From a virus, in IMG/VR virus record IMGVR_UViG_3300030451_001097, positions 1-36,641 of that record: a stretch of 36,641 nt of DNA; one strand, written 5' to 3'. The translations under genes and the position numbers were made by a program. Below are positions 28,243 through 36,397 of this stretch, one piece after another. Within the stretch, counting starts at the first letter, position 1, and the number at the start of each line of letters is the position of its first letter. The notes beneath the pieces were generated by a model. That model worked only from the letters and a program-made list of their open reading frames with translations, was not told where the DNA came from and did not search any database.

Positions 28243-30603
28243 ATGGCGACAAATACAGAAAAGATAGTAGTACAGGTAGTTGTACAAGGCGATAAACAAT
28301 TAGACAAGTTAAATAAAAAAACTAAAGGTGTTACAGTAGGTTTTACCAAAATGGTTACAGGTGTCTTTGCTGCTATTGCAGCATTTAGGCAAATTAACAG
28401 GGTTGCTAGTGATATGATAAAAACTTTTACCAAGTTTGAATTTGAAATGGCTAAGGTAAAAGCAATTACTGGTTCAACAGAAAAAGACTTTAAAAAACTT
28501 AGTGCTACTGCACAACAACTTGGTAGAACAACATTCTTTACTGCAGCACAAGTAGCAGAATTACAAGTAAATTTTGGTAAGCTAGGTTTTTCTACACAAG
28601 AAATATTAGATGCACAAGAAGCAACATTATTACTTGCTACTGCAACGCAATCAGACTTAGGTAGAGCAGCTATTGTGGCAGGAGCTGCTGTTAGAGGTTT
28701 TTCTTTAGATGCTAGTGAAACTGCTAGGGTTGTTGATGTAATGGCAAAAGCATTTACTAGCTCGGCACTTGATATAGAAAAGTTCCAAACATCTATGACA
28801 AAAGTATCTCCTATTGCTGCTGCAGCAAATATATCTTTAGAAGCTACAACTGCAGTTATGGGTACATTAACAGATGCAGGTATAGAAGCATCTATTGCAG
28901 GTACATCTTTAAGAAATATATTCTTAAAAATGGCAGACCCTACATCTGACTTGTCAAAACATTTAGGTTTTACAGTAAATAGTTCAGAAGATTTAGAAAA
29001 AGCATTAGTTAAACTAAATAGTGAATCATTAACAAATGCAGAAATGATGCAGCTTGTTGATTTAAGACAAGTAGCAGCTTTTGCAACTATGGTAAATGGT
29101 GTAGAAAACATACAAGAACTAACAGATGCTTTTGACAATGCTAATGGTTCTGCTAAAGAAATGGCAGATATTATGGCTGACACTTTACAGGGGGATATTT
29201 TAAAAGCTAAGTCGGCTTGGCAAGGATTTATTATTGCTGTAATGGAAGGTGGTAATAATATAAACGAAACTCTTAGAACAATAATTGGTGGTTTTGCTTT
29301 ATTAGTTAATAGGTTTACCGATGACATGAAAACTGCTGAACAAAGGTCAGTAGATATATTTCAAGAACAACAAAATATTGCTAAAACACAGAAAAAAGAA
29401 TTAAAAGAAATTCATGATATTGAAACTGAATTAGTAGACCAATTGCAATTTAGAATTAATGAATTAACAAAAGAAAACGAACAAAGACAAAAATTTGCTT
29501 TTGCTAACGAAGAACAAGAACAAAAAAGACAAAGAGAGGTTGCAGCTACAGAGTTAGCAATAAAACTACTTAGAGAAGAAATTGAAAGATTAAATAAAGT
29601 AGAGGGAGAAAGACTAAAGCTGCAAGAAATTGAAGAAGCTATAAGAAAAGAAAAAGAAAGAAGAGCAAAAGCAGCAGAAGCAGAAAGATTAGCTAAAGAA
29701 GAAGAAGCTGCAGAACAAAAAGCATTTCAAGAGAAAAAACAACAATTAGAAATTAATTTAACTGAACAATTAAATATTTTAAAGCAACAACTAATTAATG
29801 AGCAAATAACACAAGATGAATTTGATGCTTTAGCTTTTGAAAAAGAACAAGCACATTTAGCTAATATGTTAGGTTTATATACTCATTATGGTAAAGAAAC
29901 TGCTGACATAAATGCTGCAATTTTAGATAGTGAGCTTAAAAGAATATTAGAAATTGATAATGCAGAAAAAAAATCAGCAAAACAGCAAATAGACAATATG
30001 GAGTCTATTGGTAAGCAACTAATAATGGTTGGTGAACAAGAAGAAGAATTAATTGGCTTAAAAAGATTAGGAATTAAAATATCACAAGCAGCAGCAGTTG
30101 CAAAAAGTGCTGAAGCTGCAGTTGATGCTGTAAGGGCTGTTACAAGTGCAGCAGCAGATTCACCATGGTATTTAAAAGTTATAAATGTTCTTGCTGTTTT
30201 AGCTGCAGTAACATCTGGAGTTGCTAATGCAAGAGCTTTAATGTCTGACACATTTGCTGATGGAGGTATGGTGCATGGTAGGTCACACGCACAAGGAGGT
30301 GAAAAGTTTGCAGTAGGTGGTAGAGTAGTAGAATTAGAGGGAGGTGAAGCAGTTATAAATAAACGTAGTACAGCTATGTTTAGAAATCAACTATCTGCAA
30401 TGAATGTTGCAGGTGGTGGAGTAAAGTTTGCAGATGGTGGTTTAATGAATATGCCATCATTTGCACAATCACAGTTTAATGCAACAAGTCAAGCAGGTAT
30501 GATGGGTGCAATTGGACAAGGAAGTAAAGTAGTCGTAGTAGAATCAGATATATCACAAGTACAAAATACTGTGTCTGTGATAGAAGCTGAAGCAACATTT
30601 TAA
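28243..30603 (+). CDS. Tail tape measure protein
   Basis: 786 residues. The N-terminal ~330 residues contain the TP901-type tape measure core: FEFEMAKVKAITGSTEKDFKKL, FTAAQVAELQVNFGKLGFST, TATQSDLGRAAIVAGAAVRGFSLD, GIEASIAGTSLRN. Residues about 370-600 are a long charged coiled coil. A hydrophobic Ala-rich segment (about 600-670) follows, then a Gly-rich C-terminus (MVHGRSHAQGGEKFAVGGR, VELEGGEAVINKRSTA). The family rule of roughly 0.15 nm of tail per residue suggests a tail near 118 nm. This is the main evidence for a siphovirus-like particle. Confidence 0.93.
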   Translation: MATNTEKIVVQVVVQGDKQLDKLNKKTKGVTVGFTKMVTGVFAAIAAFRQINRVASDMIKTFTKFEFEMAKVKAITGSTEKDFKKLSATAQQLGRTTFFTAAQVAELQVNFGKLGFSTQEILDAQEATLLLATATQSDLGRAAIVAGAAVRGFSLDASETARVVDVMAKAFTSSALDIEKFQTSMTKVSPIAAAANISLEATTAVMGTLTDAGIEASIAGTSLRNIFLKMADPTSDLSKHLGFTVNSSEDLEKALVKLNSESLTNAEMMQLVDLRQVAAFATMVNGVENIQELTDAFDNANGSAKEMADIMADTLQGDILKAKSAWQGFIIAVMEGGNNINETLRTIIGGFALLVNRFTDDMKTAEQRSVDIFQEQQNIAKTQKKELKEIHDIETELVDQLQFRINELTKENEQRQKFAFANEEQEQKRQREVAATELAIKLLREEIERLNKVEGERLKLQEIEEAIRKEKERRAKAAEAERLAKEEEAAEQKAFQEKKQQLEINLTEQLNILKQQLINEQITQDEFDALAFEKEQAHLANMLGLYTHYGKETADINAAILDSELKRILEIDNAEKKSAKQQIDNMESIGKQLIMVGEQEEELIGLKRLGIKISQAAAVAKSAEAAVDAVRAVTSAAADSPWYLKVINVLAVLAAVTSGVANARALMSDTFADGGMVHGRSHAQGGEKFAVGGRVVELEGGEAVINKRSTAMFRNQLSAMNVAGGGVKFADGGLMNMPSFAQSQFNATSQAGMMGAIGQGSKVVVVESDISQVQNTVSVIEAEATF

Positions 30604-30613
30604 AACTTAACAA

Positions 30614-30808
30614 ATGTTTGTTGATAAAAAAACTAAGTTAGAAAGATTAGCTATTTGTAAAAAATGTACTTTTTACAGAAACTTTTTAATGCTTAAAAGA
30701 CCAGTTATAAATATAGGTTCAAGATGTGGTAAATGCTCTTGTTTTCTAGATGCAAAGACATCACTAAAAGCTGACTGGTATGGCAAGTGTCCTGAAGGTA
30801 AGTGGTAA
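30614..30808 (+). CDS. Small zinc-ribbon protein (C-x2-C type)
   Basis: 64 residues: ERLAICKKCTFYRN, RCGKCSCFLDAKTSL, GKCPEGKW. Two C-x-x-C pairs plus further Cys residues form a compact zinc knuckle. I recall this R-x-x-I-C-x-x-C...C-x-x-C-x-C-F...K-x-x-L...C-P-x-G-K-W arrangement in Bacteroidetes phages between the tape measure and head genes. Function unknown; assembly or regulation is possible. Confidence 0.75.
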   Translation: MFVDKKTKLERLAICKKCTFYRNFLMLKRPVINIGSRCGKCSCFLDAKTSLKADWYGKCPEGKW

Positions 30809-30821
30809 TCAAAATAACAAT

Positions 30822-31097
30822 ATGAATATACAAGAAATAGCAAAATCTGTTGTAAAGACAGACAGAGAGATTATTATAAAATCTGTAGCAGAAAACATAA
30901 GTTACAACGCAAATTTTAGCCAACACAAAGGTGATGCAATAAATGTTATGTATAGTTTGTGGCATAAATATTTTCCTACACACAAACAAGATATTAATTG
31001 TTCATCGTGTAGAAATGCTGTTGTAAAGTTTTGGAATACAATGTGTGATGAGTGGTCAAAAGAAAAACCTAAAAAAAATGTCAAAAAGACAAAATAA
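30822..31097 (+). CDS. Hypothetical late protein
   Basis: 91 residues from ATG 30822; an in-frame ATG at 30780 would overlap the zinc-ribbon gene, and the later start has the A-rich leader AAAATAACAAT. The centre contains a short Cys motif (DINCSSCRNAVVKFWNTM) that recalls small phage proteins with W-x-x-C-x-x-C-V-x-K pattern. The C-terminus is very basic. It overlaps the next gene by 20 bases. Confidence 0.55.
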   Translation: MNIQEIAKSVVKTDREIIIKSVAENISYNANFSQHKGDAINVMYSLWHKYFPTHKQDINCSSCRNAVVKFWNTMCDEWSKEKPKKNVKKTK

Positions 31098-31401
31098 AGT
31101 AGATGTAGTATATGACTACTTAGAATTGTTAGATATAGAAATTTCTAAAAGGTTTGGTGAAACTGCTACACAAAAAGATATATTAAGACACTTAGTTGAA
31201 AGAGGTATGGTAGAACCTAAAAGACTAAGAAATTATATGCTAATAGCAGACTTTGACAGAAGGTTAGTGCATAATAAAGGTAACAGAACACATACCTTTA
31301 TGGATTTATCATATAAATATGATATTAGTGAAAGTCAAGCACAAAACATAGTATATAAATACAGAAAAAAATCTAAAGCATCTGAAAATATATCTTATTA
31401 A
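31078..31401 (+). CDS. HTH protein, possible Mor-like late regulator
   Basis: 107 residues from ATG 31078; the in-frame ATG at 31045 would add a Lys-rich extension and a larger overlap. The C-terminal part (RTHTFMDLSYKYDISESQAQNIVYKYRKK) reads as a helix-turn-helix of the kind found in Mor/C-type activators and other regulators of phage late genes. The N-terminal part is helical and may dimerise. An activator would fit the -33-less late promoter at 12.25 kb, but this link is speculative. Confidence 0.55.
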   Translation: MSKRQNKVDVVYDYLELLDIEISKRFGETATQKDILRHLVERGMVEPKRLRNYMLIADFDRRLVHNKGNRTHTFMDLSYKYDISESQAQNIVYKYRKKSKASENISY

Positions 31402-31458
31402 AAGTTTTTTCCACAAATTAGGTAGATTATAAGTCTATTAGATTCTAATTTTGCATCT

Positions 31459-32490
31459 ATGAATAACAAATGGTACAATATACAAGGAAAAGCAACAGAT
31501 GCTGTTGCAGAAATATACATTTTTGATGAGATTGGTGCATATGGAATAACTGCACAAGATTTTATTGCAGAAATGAAAGAGTACAAAGATACTCCTGTTA
31601 ATTTACGAATCAACTGTATAGGTGGTGATGTGTTTGATGGGATGGCTATGTACAATATAATAAAAAAGAGAGAAGCAAAAACTACTGCATATATTGAGGG
31701 TATAGCTGCAAGTATGGGTAGTGTTATAGCTTTAGCTGCTGATGAGGTAGTTATGGCAGAAAATTCTCTTTTTATGATACACAATGCTTGGGGTGGTGCA
31801 ATGGGTGGAGCAGAAGACATGAGAAAGACTGCATCAGTTTTGGAAAAAATTAGTAATGAAATTGCTAATATTTACAAAAGAAAAACAAGATTGTCGTTAG
31901 ATAGAATTACTGATATGATGGATGAAGAAACTTGGTTAAATGCTGAAGAAGCATATGAGCTTGGGTTTATAGATTCTATATCTGATTCTATTAAAGTAGC
32001 AGCTAAGTATGATGTTTCTAAATTCAAAAACATTACTACTGAACAAATACATAATAAATTAAATATTAACGTAAATAACAAAAAAATGACTGAAGAGTTA
32101 AAAAATTGGTTTAACAACAAAGTTGATGAAATTGTTGCTTCTGTAAAAGGAGCTGACAACAAATCAGAAGAGGTTGTTACTGAAGTCAATGTTATGCTTT
32201 CAGATAATGAAGAAATATCAAACAAATTATCTTCTTTTGAAGCAAGTGTAACTGACTTAAATGGAAAAATTGTTTCTTTAGAAGAAGAATTAACTTCTGC
32301 TAAAGGAGAAAACGAAACTCTTTCTACTGAAATAGAAAGACTAAATGCTTTATTGAACAAAGCAGATGCTAAAGGTACTGAAGTAGTAACTGAAGGCGAC
32401 CCTGCTGTAGTTGAGAATAAGACTGTTGATGCTAATGCAAGTTTTTACAATGCAATGGCTGAAAGAGTTAGAGCAAAATTTAATAATTAA
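31459..32490 (+). CDS. ClpP-like prohead protease fused to a scaffold-like C-terminal domain
   Basis: 343 residues. Residues 1-205 form a ClpP/SppA-fold serine protease: G55-G-D-V-F-D, the nucleophile S85 in G-I-A-A-S-M-G-S, H108 in M-I-H-N-A-W-G-G, and the E-E-T-W-L-N-A-E-E-A...G-F-I-D segment that carries the third catalytic position. Residues 210-343 are acidic and coiled-coil (EVNVMLSDNEEISNKLSSFEASV, SLEEELTSAKGENETLSTEIERL), typical of an internal scaffold. ATG 32086 (residue 210) has an A-rich leader and could start a separate scaffold. It is followed by the major capsid gene. Confidence 0.88.
   Translation: MNNKWYNIQGKATDAVAEIYIFDEIGAYGITAQDFIAEMKEYKDTPVNLRINCIGGDVFDGMAMYNIIKKREAKTTAYIEGIAASMGSVIALAADEVVMAENSLFMIHNAWGGAMGGAEDMRKTASVLEKISNEIANIYKRKTRLSLDRITDMMDEETWLNAEEAYELGFIDSISDSIKVAAKYDVSKFKNITTEQIHNKLNINVNNKKMTEELKNWFNNKVDEIVASVKGADNKSEEVVTEVNVMLSDNEEISNKLSSFEASVTDLNGKIVSLEEELTSAKGENETLSTEIERLNALLNKADAKGTEVVTEGDPAVVENKTVDANASFYNAMAERVRAKFNN
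32086..32490 (+). CDS. Possible internally initiated scaffold protein
   Basis: In-frame ATG at codon 210 of the protease gene, preceded by AATAACAAAAAA, the same A-rich leader that precedes other starts here. The 134-residue product is the acidic coiled-coil part alone. Lambda C/Nu3 is the known precedent. Direct evidence of use is lacking. Confidence 0.45.
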   Translation: MTEELKNWFNNKVDEIVASVKGADNKSEEVVTEVNVMLSDNEEISNKLSSFEASVTDLNGKIVSLEEELTSAKGENETLSTEIERLNALLNKADAKGTEVVTEGDPAVVENKTVDANASFYNAMAERVRAKFNN

Positions 32491-32511
32491 TAATCAAAAA
32501 ATAAATAAAAA

Positions 32512-33528
32512 ATGGCAACAGGAAACGTAGCAAATAAAGGTACTTTCGCAACTTATGGAGGTGCTAACTTAAATGAAATATTTTACGAGCCAGTATTTAG
32601 AAGTGATGATTTAATGCGTAACTACAGAGTTATACCTAATGTGAAGCATAAAATGAACGTATACACTTCTGCTGCTCTAACTAAAATTGTACAACCATAT
32701 TCAGGTTGTTCACCAAACAGTCAAGACCCAGTTAAACAATTTGACATTGACAATAAAACAATTACTGCAGGAAGATGTAGAGTTGCTTTAGAGCAATGTA
32801 CAGATGAGTTTTTTGGAACTTACATTGAAGAAATGTACAGAAATGGTGTAGATGTAATGAACCTAGAAGGTACTCAATTAGCAGATGCGATTGTAAATCG
32901 TGCAGTTAAAGGTATCGGACAAGATGTTGTAAGACTAGCTTGGGGTGGTGATGGTTCAACTACTAACTATACTGCATTTGATGGATGGATGAAGTTAATG
33001 GGTGCAGATGCAACTGTATTAGCAGCTAGAACTGAGTACGCAGGTACTGAAGCAGCTCCTACAGCAGCAGATGCAATTGGTCTTATTAGAACAATGTATG
33101 ATAATGCTCCTGCAAACTTACAACAAGTTCCTTCTGGAGATAAGAAAATTTTTGTAACTCCAAAAATCTTTAATGCATATTTAGCAAACTTAGAAGGTTC
33201 TTCTGCAGATTTAGCAATTGTTAATCAAGTAGATGGATTAAGAAGAGTTATGTTTAGAGGTGTAGAAATTGTACCTATGTATGAGTGGGATACTATCTTA
33301 GCTGATACTAACCCTACAATGTTTGAAAAAGGTGGTACTAACTACACTAATGGTGCTTGTTATTGTGCAACAGAGAACTTAATTTTAGGTTCTGATGTAA
33401 CTGACCCTGAAGGTTCATTTAAAGTATTCTATGATGATTTAGAAGAAAAAATGTTCTTTAGAGGTTACTTTAAGTTAGGTGTACAGTTCTTGTACCCTTC
33501 ACTTGTACAATGGGGAATCATTGAGTAA
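32512..33528 (+). CDS. Major capsid protein
   Basis: 338 residues directly after the protease/scaffold gene and before a terminator-type hairpin. The order and composition fit an HK97-fold major capsid protein: a flexible N-terminus (MATGNVANKGTFATYGGANLNEIFYEP), FFGTYIEEMYRNGVDVMNLEG, a spine-like helical part (DAIVNRAVKGIGQDVVRLAWGG), FVTPKIFNAYLANLEG and the closing FKLGVQFLYPSLVQWGIIE. The paired Cys residues (C70, C88, C96 region) are a curiosity. No individual motif is diagnostic, so the call leans on position and size. Confidence 0.85.
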   Translation: MATGNVANKGTFATYGGANLNEIFYEPVFRSDDLMRNYRVIPNVKHKMNVYTSAALTKIVQPYSGCSPNSQDPVKQFDIDNKTITAGRCRVALEQCTDEFFGTYIEEMYRNGVDVMNLEGTQLADAIVNRAVKGIGQDVVRLAWGGDGSTTNYTAFDGWMKLMGADATVLAARTEYAGTEAAPTAADAIGLIRTMYDNAPANLQQVPSGDKKIFVTPKIFNAYLANLEGSSADLAIVNQVDGLRRVMFRGVEIVPMYEWDTILADTNPTMFEKGGTNYTNGACYCATENLILGSDVTDPEGSFKVFYDDLEEKMFFRGYFKLGVQFLYPSLVQWGIIE

Positions 33529-33544
33529 AAACAATAATGTAATA

Positions 33545-33575
33545 TAGAGAGAGTGTAAAAGCTCTCTCTACTTTA
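33545..33575 (+). terminator. Hairpin after the major capsid gene
   Basis: TAGAGAGAG (33545-33553) and CTCTCTCTA (33562-33570) form a perfect nine-pair stem with an eight-base loop, followed by a T-rich stretch (CTTTACTTTTT). Strong hairpins after the capsid gene are common and often act as partial terminators or protect the abundant mRNA's 3' end. Confidence 0.65.
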
Positions 33576-33607
33576 CTTTTTAATAACTTTTAATAAATAA
33601 TAATAAT

Positions 33608-34189
33608 ATGGCTATAGATACAGGTTTAGGTGTTACTTGTACAGATTTACAAGCAACAGGTGGTATTAAGCAAATTCTTCTAAGGTCTTGGGCTTCTGCA
33701 GATGCAGTTGTTTATGGTAATGCAGCAGGTGAGCATGATATTGACAGTATTCTTACTTCTGGTTCTCCTGCAGCTTGGTTTGTTTTTGAATTTAAAAACG
33801 AAACTCCTGCAATGACTATAAATGCAACTAAAGAAAATGGTTCAACAGCTTTTGAGTGTGGTTTATCATTTATGCTACCAAAATTAGACAATTCAAGATT
33901 TGCAGAATTACAAGAATTATTAAATACTTGTATGATGGGAATTGCTATTGACACTAATGACAATGCTTTTGTTTTAGGTGTAAGTGAAAAATATGCAAAC
34001 GAAGATGTTCCTTCTAAAAACCAAACTTTCTTAAATTTAGCAAGTATGGAAGGTGGAACTGGAGCAGCATATTCTGATGAAAATGGCATTACAGTTAGCT
34101 TAATGGCAAGACAGTTTGAATTACCAAGAAAATATATTGGTACAATTACTGTTGATACATCAGCTTTAACTGCAACTACTGCAGCTTAA
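33608..34189 (+). CDS. Putative major tail tube protein
   Basis: 193 residues, no catalytic motif, beta-rich, with the pattern CTDLQATGGIKQILLRSWASAD, FECGLSFMLPKLDNSRFAELQELLN, GIAIDTNDNAFVLGVSEKY, NGITVSLMARQFELPRKYIG. Strands alternating with one central helix match tube-like proteins I recall from Bacteroidetes phages (an N-terminal G-G-I/V-K start and a closing strand pair). It is bracketed by strong hairpins on both sides, which suggests high expression as one unit. A head decoration protein is the alternative. Confidence 0.5.
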   Translation: MAIDTGLGVTCTDLQATGGIKQILLRSWASADAVVYGNAAGEHDIDSILTSGSPAAWFVFEFKNETPAMTINATKENGSTAFECGLSFMLPKLDNSRFAELQELLNTCMMGIAIDTNDNAFVLGVSEKYANEDVPSKNQTFLNLASMEGGTGAAYSDENGITVSLMARQFELPRKYIGTITVDTSALTATTAA

Positions 34190-34202
34190 TACTAATAAAT
34201 AA

Positions 34203-34255
34203 GATAATATAGGTTTGGTTCTGCCTGTAAAATAACCTATACTATCTTTTTTTTT
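34203..34255 (+). terminator. Strong terminator after the putative tube gene
   Basis: GATA-A-TATAGGTT (34203-34215) pairs with AACCTATA-C-TATC (34234-34246): 12 pairs with a single A-C mismatch and an 18-base loop, then nine T. The next gene starts four bases after the T run. Confidence 0.82.
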
Positions 34256-34258
34256 AAT

Positions 34259-34528
34259 ATGTGTGATTGTAATAAAAAAATTGTAGATTTATCACACTTA
34301 AAAATTTATAAAATTATGGCAACATACAAAGCAAAATTAACTTCTGGCACTACTTACAAAGGAGATTTTAGCATTTCTTGGGCATCAGCTACACAAGAAG
34401 AACTTGCGTATGCTTACGAAGAAGGGGGGCTTAGTAATTTAATAGAAAAAATAACAAAAACAAAAGATGAGTCAGAGAAAACAAGCAAGAAAAAGTCAAG
34501 TAAGAAAGCAGACTCTACAGAAGAGTAA
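34259..34528 (+). CDS. Hypothetical small protein ahead of the portal
   Basis: 89 residues from ATG 34259, or 70 from ATG 34316, which has the better A-rich leader. The body (MATYKAKLTSGTTYKGDFSISWASATQEELAYAYEEGGLSNLIEKI) has a beta then helical character, and the tail is Lys/Ser/Glu-rich. It overlaps the portal gene by 62 bases in another frame, so translation may be coupled. No family is recognised. Confidence 0.5.
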   Translation: MCDCNKKIVDLSHLKIYKIMATYKAKLTSGTTYKGDFSISWASATQEELAYAYEEGGLSNLIEKITKTKDESEKTSKKKSSKKADSTEE

Positions 34529-35807
34529 TACTTTTGAATTTGGTGTTTTTGATTTAGCAGTACCACAAAACGTAGAAGAACCACAAGACTTATCAAAGGT
34601 ATTAACTAAGTATATACCTTTTGGTAATAACAATTTATTTCCACAATATTTAGCAGAACTTAAACGTAAATCTTCTACACATAGAAGTGTATTAGCACAA
34701 AAGACTGTGTTTACAAGTGGTGCTAAATTTGTAACAAACAATCAAGATATACAAGCATATATAAAAGATGTAAATGCTGACAAAGAAACTTTAAGACAAG
34801 TTTATAAGAAGTTAGCTGATGATTACTATACTTTTGGTAATGCTTATGTAGAGGGTGTTTTATATGATGGTGGTGTAAACCTATACCATATAGATGCAAC
34901 TACTGTTAGAATGGCTAAAAACAAGAAAGAAGTATATGTACACCCAGACTGGGCAAAGTACAATACAATGAAAGACAAAACACAAACTATACCTCTTTAT
35001 CCTAATCTAAAAGGCAAAAGGTTTGTAATGCATTTTAAAGATTATGAACCTACATTTTCTTACTATGGTTTACCTGACTATGTAGCAGCACTTGACCACA
35101 TAGCTGTAGATTATGAGATAGGTAAATGGAATCACACTAAGTTTCAAAATGGTTTCCAACCTTCTGCTATTGTAGAAATATCAGGAGATATGGGAGAAGA
35201 AGAAGCAAAGAAATTAGTAAAAGAAGCACAGAAAAAGTTTGTTGGAGAAGGTAACAATGGCAAGATTATGTTTATTGTAAAGAATGGCGATACTTCACCT
35301 GCAAATGTTTCTATAATAAAAGATGACCAAGATGGTAGTTGGTTAGACTTACAAAAAATTACTGACCAAAACATAATTACAGCACACAGATGGCAACCTG
35401 CTTTATCAGGTATTGTTAGTTCAGGTAAGATGAACAACACAGGAAGTGAGATTAGAATTGCATATGATATGGCAATGACTACTGTAATTAAAGATACATC
35501 TGATTTATTATTAGATGGTATAAAAGACATACTTTTAAAAGAAATGGGCTTTGCAAGAGAAGACTTATTAATACAATATGAACCACCAGTATCTTTTGCA
35601 ACACAATTAGACCCTACTAAGATTCTTACAATTAATGAGCAAAGAAAAATGTTAGATGAGGACTTCCCTATGTTAGAAGAAGGAGATATGTTTATAACTG
35701 ACAGAGAGCAAATTATTGTAACTAGAGATAATGATGGAGATGGTAAAGGAGATAGTGAGAGTGAATTGCAAGTAACACAAGTTGAATCACAAAACGAAGA
35801 AGAATAA
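34467..35807 (+). CDS. Portal protein
   Basis: 446 residues. The start at 34467 lies inside the previous gene. The core (TKYIPFGNNNLFPQYLAELKRKSSTHRSVLAQK, DDYYTFGNAYVEGVLYDGGVNLYHIDATTVRM, GLPDYVAALDHIAVDYEIGKW, FQNGFQPSAIVEISGDM, MNNTGSEIRIAYDMAMTTVIK) follows the order of HK97-type portals, with the N-P-x-x-x-G-like head and the long C-terminal helical crown. Near the C-terminus, D-N-D-G-D-G-K-G-D is an EF-hand-like calcium-binding loop. It sits downstream of the capsid and tube genes rather than next to the terminase. Confidence 0.85.
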   Translation: MSQRKQARKSQVRKQTLQKSNTFEFGVFDLAVPQNVEEPQDLSKVLTKYIPFGNNNLFPQYLAELKRKSSTHRSVLAQKTVFTSGAKFVTNNQDIQAYIKDVNADKETLRQVYKKLADDYYTFGNAYVEGVLYDGGVNLYHIDATTVRMAKNKKEVYVHPDWAKYNTMKDKTQTIPLYPNLKGKRFVMHFKDYEPTFSYYGLPDYVAALDHIAVDYEIGKWNHTKFQNGFQPSAIVEISGDMGEEEAKKLVKEAQKKFVGEGNNGKIMFIVKNGDTSPANVSIIKDDQDGSWLDLQKITDQNIITAHRWQPALSGIVSSGKMNNTGSEIRIAYDMAMTTVIKDTSDLLLDGIKDILLKEMGFAREDLLIQYEPPVSFATQLDPTKILTINEQRKMLDEDFPMLEEGDMFITDREQIIVTRDNDGDGKGDSESELQVTQVESQNEEE

Positions 35808-35809
35808 AT

Positions 35810-36397
35810 ATGGCAAACGTAAATCAATATATACCTTTAGTAACAGCAGGAGAAGTAATTAGTAATAGTTTTACAAATGCAAATACAGACCCTGCACTTA
35901 TATCTAACAACACTATTTTGTTATCTGAATTAGCACATATAAAACCTGCTATAGGTAAAAAGTTTTATGAAGAGCTAAAGACACAACATAATAATGGCAC
36001 TTTAACTACTGCAAATCAAACATTAATGGATGATTTTATGACAAGAACTTTATGTTGGTTTGTAAGGTTTGAGGTTATAAACGAAGTACAAAGTAATAGT
36101 AGTAGCATGGGTATTGTACATAATGTAGATGAGTTTGCTACTATTGTAGACCCTTCAGAGTTAAATGCATACAAGCAAGATACATATAGAAAAGCAGAAA
36201 TATATTTAAAAGATATGATTGACTATATGGAAGATTCTGACCAAAATGGTTTATATCCTACATATGAGTCTGATAGACCTACAAGAGGATATGCTTACAA
36301 AAATCATGGTATTATTATGTATGATAGCATATACTCAAGACCAAGAACGTATAACTATAATAGTTGGAGAGATTTCTGTCCATGTGATGACTGTTAA
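35810..36397 (+). CDS. Head-tail connector/adaptor protein
   Basis: 195 residues, two bases after the portal gene. It is helical (NTILLSELAHIKPAIGKKFYEELKTQ, LMDDFMTRTLCWFVRFEVINEVQSN, LNAYKQDTYRKAEIYLKDMIDYME), as in head-completion adaptors, with the recognisable P-A-L/I-G-x-K-F-Y-E-E-L segment. A Tyr-rich tail ends in CPCDDC. The adaptor family sits under the portal ring and accepts the tail. The gene runs across the contig join; its last 75 bases are repeated at the left end. Confidence 0.65.
   Translation: MANVNQYIPLVTAGEVISNSFTNANTDPALISNNTILLSELAHIKPAIGKKFYEELKTQHNNGTLTTANQTLMDDFMTRTLCWFVRFEVINEVQSNSSSMGIVHNVDEFATIVDPSELNAYKQDTYRKAEIYLKDMIDYMEDSDQNGLYPTYESDRPTRGYAYKNHGIIMYDSIYSRPRTYNYNSWRDFCPCDDC

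Noticed and set aside
28233-29327. 364-codon ORF on the minus strand
   Set aside because: It lies entirely opposite the tape measure gene, has a Ser/Ala/Val-rich composition produced by the regular codon pattern of the other strand, and has no start context or promoter.
30780-30821. Earlier start for the 91-residue late protein
   Set aside because: It would overlap the zinc-ribbon gene; the start at 30822 has the typical A-rich leader.
31406-31414. Single DnaA-box-like TTTTCCACA as a replication origin
   Set aside because: One isolated match with no cluster, iterons or unwinding region; much weaker than the repeats at 6.0 and 9.5 kb.
35144-35827. 227-codon minus-strand ORF, rich in Ser
   Set aside because: It is a mirror of the portal gene; there is no recognisable domain and the + strand gene is clear.
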